DNA from: Corynebacterium deserti GIMN1.010
GTDB taxonomy: Bacteria; Actinomycetota; Actinomycetes; Mycobacteriales; Mycobacteriaceae
Assembly: GCF_001277995.1 (NCBI RefSeq)
Contig: NZ_CP009220.1
Location: 1,922,001-1,986,000 of the forward strand
Reading direction: 5' to 3'
Length of the DNA stretch: 64,000 bases
The notes beneath the pieces are model-generated. The model was not told where the DNA came from. It did not search any database and worked only from the letters and a program-made list of their open reading frames with translations. Positions 19,775-29,363 of the stretch are shown one piece after another (positions within the stretch are counted from its first letter, which is position 1; each line of letters starts with the position of its first letter). Position numbers and translations under genes: made by a program.

Positions 19775-19796
19775 AAAACGTTATCGGGAACGTTTT
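19775..19796. promoter_or_regulatory. LacI-family operator of the cassette, site 1
   Basis: AAAACGTT-ATCGGG-AACGTTTT is a perfect 8-bp inverted repeat with a 6-bp spacer, 41 bp before the lyase ATG. AACGTT half-sites are characteristic of LacI-family operators. It shares the 11-mer CGGGAACGTTT with site 2. Confidence 0.75.
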
Positions 19797-19895
19797 CATA
19801 AGTGTGATTCATTACACCAAGTCCTGTCAAGGGACTTAAATCACTAAATTTTAGGACTGGGGTTGCGCTCACATAATTTGCAAGGATAGAGTTGT

Positions 19896-19917
19896 TTTCC
19901 CGGGAACGTTTGCAAAA
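19896..19917. promoter_or_regulatory. LacI-family operator of the cassette, site 2
   Basis: The segment TTCCCGGGAACGTTTGCAAA carries a 10-bp palindrome (TTCCCGGGAA) overlapping the half-site GGAACGTTTGC. It repeats the CGGGAACGTTT word of site 1 about 120 bp away and lies 24-45 bp before the lacI gene. It may mediate looping or autoregulation. Confidence 0.6.
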
Positions 19918-19940
19918 ATTTTCATAGGAAAGTAGAGCCC

Positions 19941-20960
19941 ATGGATGTGAATAAATCAGAGCGTGCAGTGACTCTTAAAGACATTGCCGAGGCATCAGGT
20001 GTGAGTATTTCGACTGTGAGTCGAATCCTCGATGACCGTTATCCGCCGTCGCAAACTGAAAATGCTGTCCGTGTGCGAAGGATAGCCGAACAGCTTGGGT
20101 ATCGCCGCAACGTCTATGCCTCGGGGCTGCGGCGCCGAGAATCGGGTCTCATTGGCGTTCTAGTCCCCCGGCTTACCGACGCCGTCATGTCGCTCATGTT
20201 TGAGGCCATTGAACGCGCCGCGCGCTCGCGGGGAATGTTTGCCATTGTGTCCACTTGTGGCGATGATGCAGATTCCCAAGCCGAAGTCGTTGAATCACTA
20301 CTTGACCGAAATGTTGATGGAATTATTCTGGCTACCGCTCGAGTGGATGATGCAATCCCCGAGCGACTTCGACAACGCAGACTCCCTCACGTCCTCGTGT
20401 TGCGCTCAGATAATGCCAGCCCAACTGTCACTGGTGACGACGTGCTGGGAGGCTATTTGGCAGCACGTCATCTCATCGATTTGGGACATACCAATATCGC
20501 GGTAGTCACCGGTCCCACGTTTACCTCAAGTGCTCATGGACGTGTCAATGGTGCTCGTCGAGCGCTCACAGAAGCCAGCCTCGACCTCCCCAACGACAAC
20601 ATCATTTTTACAGGTTACGGTATTGAAGCCGGAGAAGATGCAGCTAAAGAGCTGCTCAACAGGGAGAATCGCCCTACGGCTATTTTTGCGGCAAATGATA
20701 ACCTAGCCATTGGTGTAGCCCATTACGCTGCTCAATTAGATATTAAGCTTGGTCCAGATCTGTCCATTGTGGGATACAACGATATTCCGCTGGTAGAAAA
20801 GCTCTCAGTTCCTTTGACTTCGGTTCGGGTCCCCTTCGATCATATTGCGGAAAAGGCCGTGGACATGCTGCGGGAAGAAAACCCCCATTCCGCGACAACT
20901 AGTTTCATTCCCACTTTGATCCCCCGGAAATCAACAGCGCGTCCACGAGGTAAATCCTAA
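19941..20960 (+). CDS. LacI family transcriptional regulator of the cassette
   Basis: The 339-residue protein has the LacI helix-turn-helix at residues 11-35 (VTLKDIAEASGVSISTVSRILDD), the hinge region, and a periplasmic-binding-protein-like effector domain. A typical FAANDNLAIG segment is near 250. It is divergent from the lyase-permease-FAH unit with AACGTT operators between, so it very probably represses that unit and is released by a pathway metabolite. Its last 3 bases overlap the stop of the convergent MFS gene. An AGGAAAG site supports the ATG at 19941. Confidence 0.93.
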   Translation: MDVNKSERAVTLKDIAEASGVSISTVSRILDDRYPPSQTENAVRVRRIAEQLGYRRNVYASGLRRRESGLIGVLVPRLTDAVMSLMFEAIERAARSRGMFAIVSTCGDDADSQAEVVESLLDRNVDGIILATARVDDAIPERLRQRRLPHVLVLRSDNASPTVTGDDVLGGYLAARHLIDLGHTNIAVVTGPTFTSSAHGRVNGARRALTEASLDLPNDNIIFTGYGIEAGEDAAKELLNRENRPTAIFAANDNLAIGVAHYAAQLDIKLGPDLSIVGYNDIPLVEKLSVPLTSVRVPFDHIAEKAVDMLREENPHSATTSFIPTLIPRKSTARPRGKS

Positions 20961-22387
20961 GAATCAGTGTCCGGCCGCTCCTTCCAGCCCGGCTTCTCGG
21001 TGGGACGGGTGAGGAGGTCGTCGACAAGCACGGGCTTGGTGGCTACGGCGCGCTGCTTGCGCGCACCCCGCACGGATCGCAGGCCATGGACAGCCCGACG
21101 TGCGACAGGCACCTGGCGCAGACGCGCGCGGGTGTTGTTGTATTCGGTGATGCGATGCTTACCGACGATTCTGTCCGCGACTGTTAGCACGATACCCACA
21201 ACGATCACTGCTGCGCCTGCCCCGAAGGCTCCACTGTAAGCCAGCGATGCTGCGACAATGCCGAGGATAAAGCTGCCGATGCCGGTGCCAGCGTCATAGG
21301 CAATATTCCAAATTGCGGACGCTTCCGAGACACGTGAACGCGGGAGGCGGAAGAACATCGAGAGCAAGGCTTCGTTTTGCACCATGCCAAATCCTCCGCC
21401 AAATAGTACAGCGCCAACGATCAATAACCACACGGACCAACCGTTAAAAATAGTGGCCGCAATGAGGACGACGCCGACAAGGCCCGCGATTTGTGCACCA
21501 ATCATCGTCGTTCCGGGAATTCCTCGGCGGTCAGCGATCACACCTGAGAGGTAGCGAAACACCATCGATGCACCACCTGTGATGGACAAAATGATGCCAG
21601 CAAGTGCAGCTCCAAGACCTGGATCAAGTTCAATAACAGCGGCGGGTAAGAAGGATGACACTGCGCCGAAGGTCATGGATAACGAGGTGACGGCCAAGGA
21701 TGGGATGAGCACCAACTTCCACGTGGCAACCTGTGGCGCGCGTTGCTCTTCGGGATAGTCGTATTGGCTGGGTTCTTGTTTTGGTGCCGCTTTGAGATTG
21801 GGAATGCGCAGGCACATCACGGCTGCAATGAGAGCGATGACCGCGCCCATGATGTAAACGATGTGAAAGCCGAAGCGATCGCCGATGGCCAAGCCCATGG
21901 GCAAAAACAGCATTTGCGAAAGACCGATGAACACACCCAGCATCCCGGAGGCTTTGCCGAGAAAGCGCACAGGAACAAGTTCTGCCACCAGGGCGGATTC
22001 AGCGACAGTAAGAGCACCGAAGCCGATTCCTCGCAGCGCGGACACTACAAGCACTGGCAAGGGTTCCACGCTAAAAATATATCCAAGTGCGGGAACACCC
22101 AGCATAAACGCCGCAAAGGTCATCACCGGGGTGTAACCAATTTTGCGGAGCGCCGTTGGCGTACAGATCTGGGTGAGCACGGTAGCAGCCATGAAGATAC
22201 CTGTGGTGGCACCCGCGATGGCACTTGAACCGCCGTTGTTGAGGACTGCAAGTGGAACAACAGGAAGCAGAAGTGACCAGCTACCAAAGGCAGCCCCGAC
22301 TGCCACAAGGACAGCCACAAACCCGGGGCTTTTCCACATGCTGGGTAGTTGCTCGATGTCAGCGCGTGATAAAGCCCTCGAGTTCAA
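20957..22387 (-). CDS. MFS family permease
   Basis: The 476-residue protein has 12 predicted membrane segments, from FVAVLVAVGAAFGSWSLLLP through AAVIVVGIVLTVAD. A basic tail of about 80 residues follows (RITEYNNTRARLRQVPVARRAVHG). The TTG start at 22387 sits 9 nt after AGGAGAGA and adjoins the stop of the small membrane protein; an internal ATG 16 codons later is an alternative. The substrate is unknown. In C. glutamicum a permease lies at this point of the his operon (orf2), so it is normally co-transcribed with hisDCB. Confidence 0.88.
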   Translation of the reverse strand: MNSRALSRADIEQLPSMWKSPGFVAVLVAVGAAFGSWSLLLPVVPLAVLNNGGSSAIAGATTGIFMAATVLTQICTPTALRKIGYTPVMTFAAFMLGVPALGYIFSVEPLPVLVVSALRGIGFGALTVAESALVAELVPVRFLGKASGMLGVFIGLSQMLFLPMGLAIGDRFGFHIVYIMGAVIALIAAVMCLRIPNLKAAPKQEPSQYDYPEEQRAPQVATWKLVLIPSLAVTSLSMTFGAVSSFLPAAVIELDPGLGAALAGIILSITGGASMVFRYLSGVIADRRGIPGTTMIGAQIAGLVGVVLIAATIFNGWSVWLLIVGAVLFGGGFGMVQNEALLSMFFRLPRSRVSEASAIWNIAYDAGTGIGSFILGIVAASLAYSGAFGAGAAVIVVGIVLTVADRIVGKHRITEYNNTRARLRQVPVARRAVHGLRSVRGARKQRAVATKPVLVDDLLTRPTEKPGWKERPDTDS

Positions 22388-22388
22388 A

Positions 22389-22616
22389 TTAAGTCATCTC
22401 TCCTATCATCCAAAAGATTCCTCCTCCGGCTGCAGCAAACGCGATGACACCTGCTAGAACCATGAGGATTTTGTTGTCAGATTTGTAGGCAGACCACGCA
22501 CCACCGACAAAGAGGCCAGCGATGAGGAACAATCCGTAGACAAACCAACGGTTGCCCGCATCCGGTGGTGACTGCACAGCCGCAGTGACCATATCAGAGA
22601 TGGGGAAAGATTTCAT
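22389..22616 (-). CDS. small two-helix membrane protein in the his operon
   Basis: The 75-residue protein has two hydrophobic stretches: WFVYGLFLIAGLFVGGAW (near 24-41) and ILMVLAGVIAFAAAGGGIFWM (near 50-70). It lies 3 bp after hisB and runs into the MFS gene, so it belongs to the same operon (orf1 position in C. glutamicum). I know of no function. Confidence 0.8.
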   Translation of the reverse strand: MKSFPISDMVTAAVQSPPDAGNRWFVYGLFLIAGLFVGGAWSAYKSDNKILMVLAGVIAFAAAGGGIFWMIGEMT

Positions 22617-22619
22617 GCT

Positions 22620-23228
22620 CTAGAGCGCTCCCTTGGTGGAGGGGATGCCAGTTTGGCGTGGATCCATCTCCACAGCGCCACGCAACGCGCGGGCAACAGC
22701 CTTGTATTCGGCTTCAGTGATGTGGTGTGGGTCGCGACCGTAGTGGCAGATCACATGGAGGGTGATGCGCGAGTTGAGAGCAAGGGTTTCAAAGAAGTGT
22801 TCGTTGATCACCGTGGCGTAGTGTCCACCGATCACGGAGGTGATCATGTGTTCTGGTTCGCCGTTGATGACAAAGTAGGGGCGTCCAGAGATATCCACCA
22901 CGGATTCCACCAGTGCTTCATCCATGGGCAGCTGGCAGGAGGCGAAACGGCGGATGCCCTTCTTGTCGCCAATCGCGTCGAGAAGCGCCTGTCCGAGCAC
23001 GATGGCTGTGTCTTCGACGGTGTGGTGTGCATCGATGTCAATGTCGCCCTTGGCGTGGACGGTGAGGTCAAAGCTGCCGTGCACACCGAAAGCTGTGAGC
23101 ATGTGATCAAAAAATGGCAGTCCAGTATCAATGTCTACTTTTCCGGTGCCATCCAGGTTGATCTCAACGGTGATGTCGGATTCGCTGGTGGTGCGGGTTG
23201 CGCGGCCAATGCGTGGTGTTGCAGTCAT
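22620..23228 (-). CDS. hisB: imidazoleglycerol-phosphate dehydratase
   Basis: This 202-residue monofunctional HisB removes water from imidazole glycerol phosphate. Manganese-binding histidine motifs are present: [22 protein letters not shown] (near 70-80), and [22 protein letters not shown] near the C terminus. No phosphatase domain is fused, unlike enterobacterial HisB. It is 14 bp downstream of hisC. Confidence 0.97.
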   Translation of the reverse strand: MTATPRIGRATRTTSESDITVEINLDGTGKVDIDTGLPFFDHMLTAFGVHGSFDLTVHAKGDIDIDAHHTVEDTAIVLGQALLDAIGDKKGIRRFASCQLPMDEALVESVVDISGRPYFVINGEPEHMITSVIGGHYATVINEHFFETLALNSRITLHVICHYGRDPHHITEAEYKAVARALRGAVEMDPRQTGIPSTKGAL

Positions 23229-23242
23229 GGCAAGGATCTTCC

Positions 23243-24365
<1,123 letters not shown>

Positions 24366-24371
<6 letters not shown>

Positions 24372-25694
24372 CTGGTTCGCGGTGGGAAGGTTTTCAAAGC
24401 GAGCTCTAATGGCTTCGCCGTGTGCTGGCAGATCTTCTGCATCTGCAAAGTTGATAACAACTTCAGAGACGTCCTTCAAGGCTGCCTCGTCGTATTCAAT
24501 GAGGTTGACCGGACGCAGGAAGGTGTGGGTGGACAGCCCCGCAGAGAACCGTGCAGTGCCAGAGGTAGGCAACACGTGGTTGGATCCTGCGGAGTAATCA
24601 CCCAGCGGGACTGGGGAGAAATCGCCAACAAAGATTGCACCGGCATTGGTGATCTGCTCTGCGACAGCACGAGAATTCTCGGTGTGGATTTCCAAGTGTT
24701 CGGCGGCGTATTGGTCGGCGACGCGGATACCCACGCTCATGTCGTCGACAAGCACGATTCCGCTTTGGGCCCCCTTCAACGCTTCCGCTACGCGCTCAGC
24801 GTTGCGCGTGATGGAGTAACGGGCTTCGATTTCCCTGTTCACGTCTGTGGCCAAGGTTTCAGAATCCGTGATCAGGACGGATGCTGCCATGACGTCGTGC
24901 TCAGCCTGGCTAATCAGATCGTAGGCAACGTTGACGGGGTTGGCAGAGCCGTCTGCGAGAATGGCGATCTCTGTCGGACCAGCCTCTGCATCGGTGCCCA
25001 CTACTCCCCTGACCAGGCGCTTGGCTGCGGTGACGAAGATGTTGCCAGGGCCGGTGATCATATCGACTGGCTCCAGGCCTTCCGCTTCATCGCCGTAAGC
25101 CAGAAGTGCCACAGCCTGTGCGCCACCCACAGCCCACACCTCATCCACCCCAAGAATCGAGCAGGCAGCCAAAATGGTGGGGTGTGGCCAGCCGCCGTGG
25201 TCAGCTTGCGGAGGAGAAGCAACAACCAAGGTGTTTACCCCTGCTTCCTGCGCTGGAACAGTGTTCATGATGACGCTGGATGGGTACACAGCATTGCCAC
25301 CTGGGACGTATAATCCCACGCGGTCAATCGGCAGAAACTTTTCAGTGACCGTTCCGCCAGGGGTCAACTCGGTGGTGTGGCTTTGAGGCTTTTGTTCCGC
25401 GTGAACTTTGCGGACGCGCTTGATGGATTCCTCAATGGACTCGCGAACTTTTGGATCCAACGCTTTCTCAGCGTCGGCGATCACCTCTGCTGGCACCCGC
25501 ACCGATGCGGGACGGATATGGTCGAACTTCTCGCCGTACTCCAAAGCAGCAGCTGCGCCACGCTCTTGAATATCGTTGACAACAGGCTGCACAGTGGGAA
25601 GCACGGACCACACGTCGGTGCCTCCGCGCGGAAGTGCGCGTCGGATGTCGCTCTTGGATGGTGTGTGACCTCGAAGGTCAGTGACATTCAACAT
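24366..25694 (-). CDS. hisD: histidinol dehydrogenase
   Basis: This 442-residue NAD-dependent zinc enzyme performs the last two steps of histidine synthesis. Visible motifs are the family signature [20 protein letters not shown] (near 228), SQAEHD (near 265), and the C-terminal HTFLRPVN and [11 protein letters not shown]. It heads the hisDCB operon. Its ribosome site AAAGGGAG lies between two AACCTTT copies that could mask it. Confidence 0.97.
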
Positions 25695-25698
25695 GGCG

Positions 25699-25720
25699 AA
25701 AGGTTCTCCCTTTAAAGGTT
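25699..25720 (-). promoter_or_regulatory. hisD: hisD ribosome site flanked by anti-SD repeats
   Basis: The minus strand reads AACCTTT-AAAGGGAG-AACCTTT just before the hisD start. The direct repeats contain CCTTT, complementary to AAAGG of the Shine-Dalgarno site. Either copy could form a short hairpin that hides the site. The leader between 25721 and 25980 shows no His-rich leader peptide and no T-box consensus. Confidence 0.45.
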
Positions 25721-25986
25721 GAATCGAAAAGTTTTCAGGAAAAGATCCCGAATGCGAGAAATCTCAGACTAGGCTTCAAAGACCAAGCTTCACCTCACAC
25801 GGTTACTTATTGTATTCCTCACGCAACAAGATTCAGATTCGGGTACAACACAAGGCAATTGTTTTAAACTAGAGGCTAATGATTTGGCCCTTTTCCTTCT
25901 CCTTACTTGTATTGAGGCTTGTGTTGAGTTTTCCCGCAATAATCGCCTATATTTATGCCCTTTGACCATCTTTAACTGCCTTGACG

Positions 25987-27261
25987 ATGTCCACAGATCC
26001 TCAAGGCTGTGCATTACACAAGAAGGGAGATCGCGGTGAATTAAACCTCACCGTTCTCCCCCACGATCATCTTCTACAGGAAGGACTGGATAACTCACCC
26101 GTGGATGACCGCAACTTCCCCACCCATAACGCCACAGTGCCTCTGCCTGTAGATCTCCACCGTGTGAAAAACAGTGTCGATGATTTGGGCTACCACTATT
26201 TAGACTCCGATGATCGCCTTGTCATCCCCTGGTCCTCGCACCGAGTGTCGGTGTACTTCGCCCAAGAATCGGGCAATGTTCTCACCGTGTTTGGACGCAT
26301 GCGTCTGCAACTAGACATGCATTCCATCAGCGATATCGCCCGGGTTATTACGCAATGGAATGCAGAACGCATCGGACCAACGGCGCTAATTCATCTCACT
26401 GACGACGCCATGGTGGAAGTTCAGTTCCGCACATCGATGAGTGTTGAAGAAGGGCTCAACGCGCTCCAATTGGAGCGCTTCCTGCAGATGGCCTTGGACA
26501 CCACGTCGATGGGTGTCAGTTTTGTCATCGAGCATTTCTCTGAGCTTTTAGTGCCGGACTCTTACGGTGAGGAATTTACCGATGAACAAGATTTCGACGA
26601 TCTCGTCGAAGAGATCTCGGGAATTGTTATCCCTGTCGTCGCGGCTCCCCCTTCGACGTTGCATCCGGAGTGGGATGAAGACGAGGATGAAGACGAAGAC
26701 GACCTAGAGGCGATTTTCGGTCCCCTCGATGAGAGCTTTGACACTAAAGACAGCGAAGATACCGACGACGACAGCGATCTTTATGAAGGTAGGGAGTTTG
26801 AAGAAGATGAGTCGCCCATGATCCCTCACGCTGTCACAACGGAACGAATCCTCGAGCAGCTACATGCCATCGGAGTGCACAAGACAAGTGGCGAAGATGA
26901 TTTCCTCCTCGCGTGGATCAATGAAATCCTCCTCAGCTTCTTCGTCGAAAATGGCCCGACGTTGCTCATTAAAGGCCATTGGGATGCCAACATGCACCCA
27001 GAGAAAGACTTTGTGAAGCTCTTTCTTATCTGCAACCAGTGGAATGAAAACTCGCTGACCACAAAGGCATTTTGCCATAGCGATGAAGCCGGGTTGCAGG
27101 TGCGGGTCGAGTTCTCAGTCACGACCGTCGAGGGGCTCAATGACGTTCAATTACGGCACAACATTGCCCTTGCTATTCACCACATTTTGCAGGCTGTTGA
27201 TTCCATCAGCACAGAAGCAACAGGTTCTTCCGCGGTGGATTGGCCAGAGCACGGAGCGTAA
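25987..27261 (+). CDS. protein with two YbjN-like domains joined by an acidic linker
   Basis: From the ATG at 25987 the protein has 424 residues; a later GTG at about 26101 is a possible start, since no strong ribosome site marks the first ATG. Residues about 58-195 and 285-415 look like two copies of the YbjN fold: each has a short helix, a beta region ending in a FxRMRLQLDM- or LxKGHWDANM-like strand, and an NAL/NDVQL helix. Between them is a very acidic linker (DEDEDEDEDD and similar). YbjN proteins resemble secretion chaperones; the role here is unknown. It is divergent from hisD. Confidence 0.72.
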   Translation: MSTDPQGCALHKKGDRGELNLTVLPHDHLLQEGLDNSPVDDRNFPTHNATVPLPVDLHRVKNSVDDLGYHYLDSDDRLVIPWSSHRVSVYFAQESGNVLTVFGRMRLQLDMHSISDIARVITQWNAERIGPTALIHLTDDAMVEVQFRTSMSVEEGLNALQLERFLQMALDTTSMGVSFVIEHFSELLVPDSYGEEFTDEQDFDDLVEEISGIVIPVVAAPPSTLHPEWDEDEDEDEDDLEAIFGPLDESFDTKDSEDTDDDSDLYEGREFEEDESPMIPHAVTTERILEQLHAIGVHKTSGEDDFLLAWINEILLSFFVENGPTLLIKGHWDANMHPEKDFVKLFLICNQWNENSLTTKAFCHSDEAGLQVRVEFSVTTVEGLNDVQLRHNIALAIHHILQAVDSISTEATGSSAVDWPEHGA

Positions 27262-27292
27262 CGCCTGAGCGCATCGGCGAAGCACCGGTGTT

Positions 27293-27946
27293 TTATGCTT
27301 CGATCTCCTCTGGTGGGGTGACGAAGGTGGCACACCAGTACATGCACACTGCCAAGAATGGGCCGACAGCAAGCGCAACCCCTGGCGTGATCGGGGGAGC
27401 CACACTAAAGCTCTCCCCCACTGCCTCGGCGTAGTCAGAGGGCACACCGTGCAGCAGGTCAGAGGCGTAGCTGCCAAAAACGAGGAAAGCCACCGATCCC
27501 ACTGCGGAAACAATCCCCAACCACAACAGCATGAAAATGCCGCGGGTTCGAGGAGACCGCAAAAACACAGTCAATGCAATACCTGCGGCGAGAACGGCTG
27601 TTGCGATGACAAACCAGGCATAGCCGACAAAAGCGGTATTGGATTCCACGGCGATGGAAGCAGTTTCCGCGTCTTCCACATAGGCGGTATAAGTCGGGCG
27701 CAGCAGTCCCCAGATGATGCCACCAATGGAAAACAGAGCGGTGGTGAGCGCAAAAACGCCCGCGTAAACACCCAAGGATCGGTTTATCTTGAGGGCCGTA
27801 GCAACGGCAGTTACGCGGGATGGTGAATCCGAGTCACCTGCTGAGTGGCCTACTGAGTCTCCCACCGAACCTTGAACAGTTTCCTCACTGTGCGCTGCAT
27901 AGCCTTTGTAGGCGTTGAGGTCTGTCGACGAGCTGGGGTGGGTCAT
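27293..27946 (-). CDS. four-helix membrane protein, unknown function
   Basis: The 217-residue protein has a polar N-terminal 50 residues and four hydrophobic segments near 58-80 (VYAGVFALTTALFSIGGIIWGLL), 103-125, 135-160 and 185-205. I recognise no family motif. It is convergent with the YbjN-like gene and separate from the lipoprotein gene upstream. Confidence 0.72.
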   Translation of the reverse strand: MTHPSSSTDLNAYKGYAAHSEETVQGSVGDSVGHSAGDSDSPSRVTAVATALKINRSLGVYAGVFALTTALFSIGGIIWGLLRPTYTAYVEDAETASIAVESNTAFVGYAWFVIATAVLAAGIALTVFLRSPRTRGIFMLLWLGIVSAVGSVAFLVFGSYASDLLHGVPSDYAEAVGESFSVAPPITPGVALAVGPFLAVCMYWCATFVTPPEEIEA

Positions 27947-28015
27947 GGCACTTTAGGATACTCGGATTCGGCCGGGCATAAACACCCAGCCTGGACTAAG
28001 CAGACTATTTAGTGA

Positions 28016-28684
28016 TTAATCACAGAACTTCCACTGTCCGCCCTCGCGCTGGAAGCGCTGGGTTGCGGAATCAGTGGTGCCACCTGCAGTAGCCACAACC
28101 CAGGCAGATGCGGTGTCACCCTGGACTGCAATGTCAGAAACGGAATCAACGGTGCCAGTACCGTCGCCACCCAAAGGAACGTCCGGGATGGAATTCAAAT
28201 CGATTGGTGTGGCATTTGCGCCGCTGGCTTCAAGCACGCGGGAGCACGTGTTGTTGATCATGTAGCCAAAGGAGCTGCGCAGGGTGGTGGCCTCAGCGGA
28301 GCCGCGGATCAAAGATTCAATAGCTGCCGCATCTTCAGGGGATGCTGCCTGACCGTTTTCCACCGGTGCCGCCTCAGCCACGGTGATGGGGTTTTGGATA
28401 AGTTCCTGCTGCAGTGCATCAAGCTGTGCTTGCTCTTCTGCATTAACGCTTGACTCAGCAGACTCTCCAGCTGGTGCTTCGGTGGTCTCAGCCACGGTGG
28501 ACTCGGTGGACTCGGTGGACGACGCGGTGGACGAGGTGGAAGACTTTGTCGTGCTCGTGGTCGTCGCCTCCGTGGTGGAAGCTGCCTCGGTGTCTGCAGA
28601 ATCACTGCCACATGCTGCAAGGAACAGCGGTGTGGCCATGAAAGCTGCACAGGCAACTTTCTTGGAGGTAATGCGAATAGACAA
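28016..28684 (-). CDS. secreted lipoprotein with Ser/Thr-rich linker (MTB12-like C-terminal domain)
   Basis: I set the start at the TTG at 28684, because AGGAGA lies 6 nt upstream; the ATG 7 codons earlier contains that site. The signal peptide (RITSKKVACAAFMATPLFLAAC) ends in a lipobox LAAC, so the protein is lipid-anchored via Lgt. A threonine/serine-rich linker of about 40 residues follows, then an acidic helix and a C-terminal domain of about 120 residues containing SLIRGSAEATTLRSSFGYMI and ending QRFQREGGQWKFCD. This resembles mycobacterial MTB12-type antigens of unknown function. Two cysteines may form a disulphide. Confidence 0.82.
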   Translation of the reverse strand: MSIRITSKKVACAAFMATPLFLAACGSDSADTEAASTTEATTTSTTKSSTSSTASSTESTESTVAETTEAPAGESAESSVNAEEQAQLDALQQELIQNPITVAEAAPVENGQAASPEDAAAIESLIRGSAEATTLRSSFGYMINNTCSRVLEASGANATPIDLNSIPDVPLGGDGTGTVDSVSDIAVQGDTASAWVVATAGGTTDSATQRFQREGGQWKFCD

Positions 28685-28799
28685 AGTAGCTCTCCTGTAG
28701 ATCATTGATATTTACTGGAAATATTAGAGTTTCCAGGGGTTCACGCAAAAATACCCTAGCAAATTATTCCTCGCGCTCACCGGGCACAGGCCTGTCATT

Positions 28800-29357
28800 A
28801 TGCTGGCAATTGTGCAGTTATCTCAGGATTCGATCATCAACGCCGCCGTCGCCATTCTCAATGAATTCGGCCTGTCGGATATGACCATGCGACGCGTCGC
28901 AAAGCAATTAAATGTGGCCCCCGGCGCGCTGTATTGGCACTTTAAAAATAAGCAAGAGCTTATCGACGCCACCTCCCGCCACCTCCTCGCCCCCTTACTG
29001 GAGGCCGGCGTGGATGGGTCGCAACAAACGCGCACGGCGCGCGAAACATGTGTGATGATGCGTGAGCTGATGTTGGCTACTAAGGACGGCGCGGAGGTTG
29101 TCAGCGCGGCATTGAGCAATCAAGCGCTGCGCGAAGAGTTGGAGGCAACACTGTCCTCATCATCAGATGGTGTCGATTCTGTGGGCGCGTTCACCCTGCT
29201 GCACTTTGTGGTGGGTGCCGTATTAACGGAGCAAACCCAGGTGCAGCTGCAGGCAATTACGGGTGAGAATTCTGACTTAGACGACTTTGAAACTCGTTTT
29301 AACACAGGGGTGGAGATAGTCATCGCGGGTCAGGAAGCCGTTAGGCATATAAGATGA
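28800..29357 (+). CDS. TetR family transcriptional regulator
   Basis: The 185-residue protein has the TetR helix-turn-helix near residues 26-65 (MTMRRVAKQLNVAPGALYWHFKNKQELIDA) and a ligand-binding C-terminal half like that of TetR-class repressors. It ends 6 bp before glgX and is probably co-transcribed with it, so a role in glycogen/maltodextrin control is possible but unproven. The start is an ATG without a strong ribosome site, possibly leaderless. Confidence 0.88.
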   Translation: MLAIVQLSQDSIINAAVAILNEFGLSDMTMRRVAKQLNVAPGALYWHFKNKQELIDATSRHLLAPLLEAGVDGSQQTRTARETCVMMRELMLATKDGAEVVSAALSNQALREELEATLSSSSDGVDSVGAFTLLHFVVGAVLTEQTQVQLQAITGENSDLDDFETRFNTGVEIVIAGQEAVRHIR

Positions 29358-29363
29358 CATTCC

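Noticed and set aside
25721..25980. Possible histidine T-box or leader peptide upstream of hisD
   Set aside because: No TGGNACCGCG T-box sequence and no short His-codon-rich frame; the 74-residue frame at 25790-26014 on the minus strand has only two His codons, both near its start, and no family resemblance.
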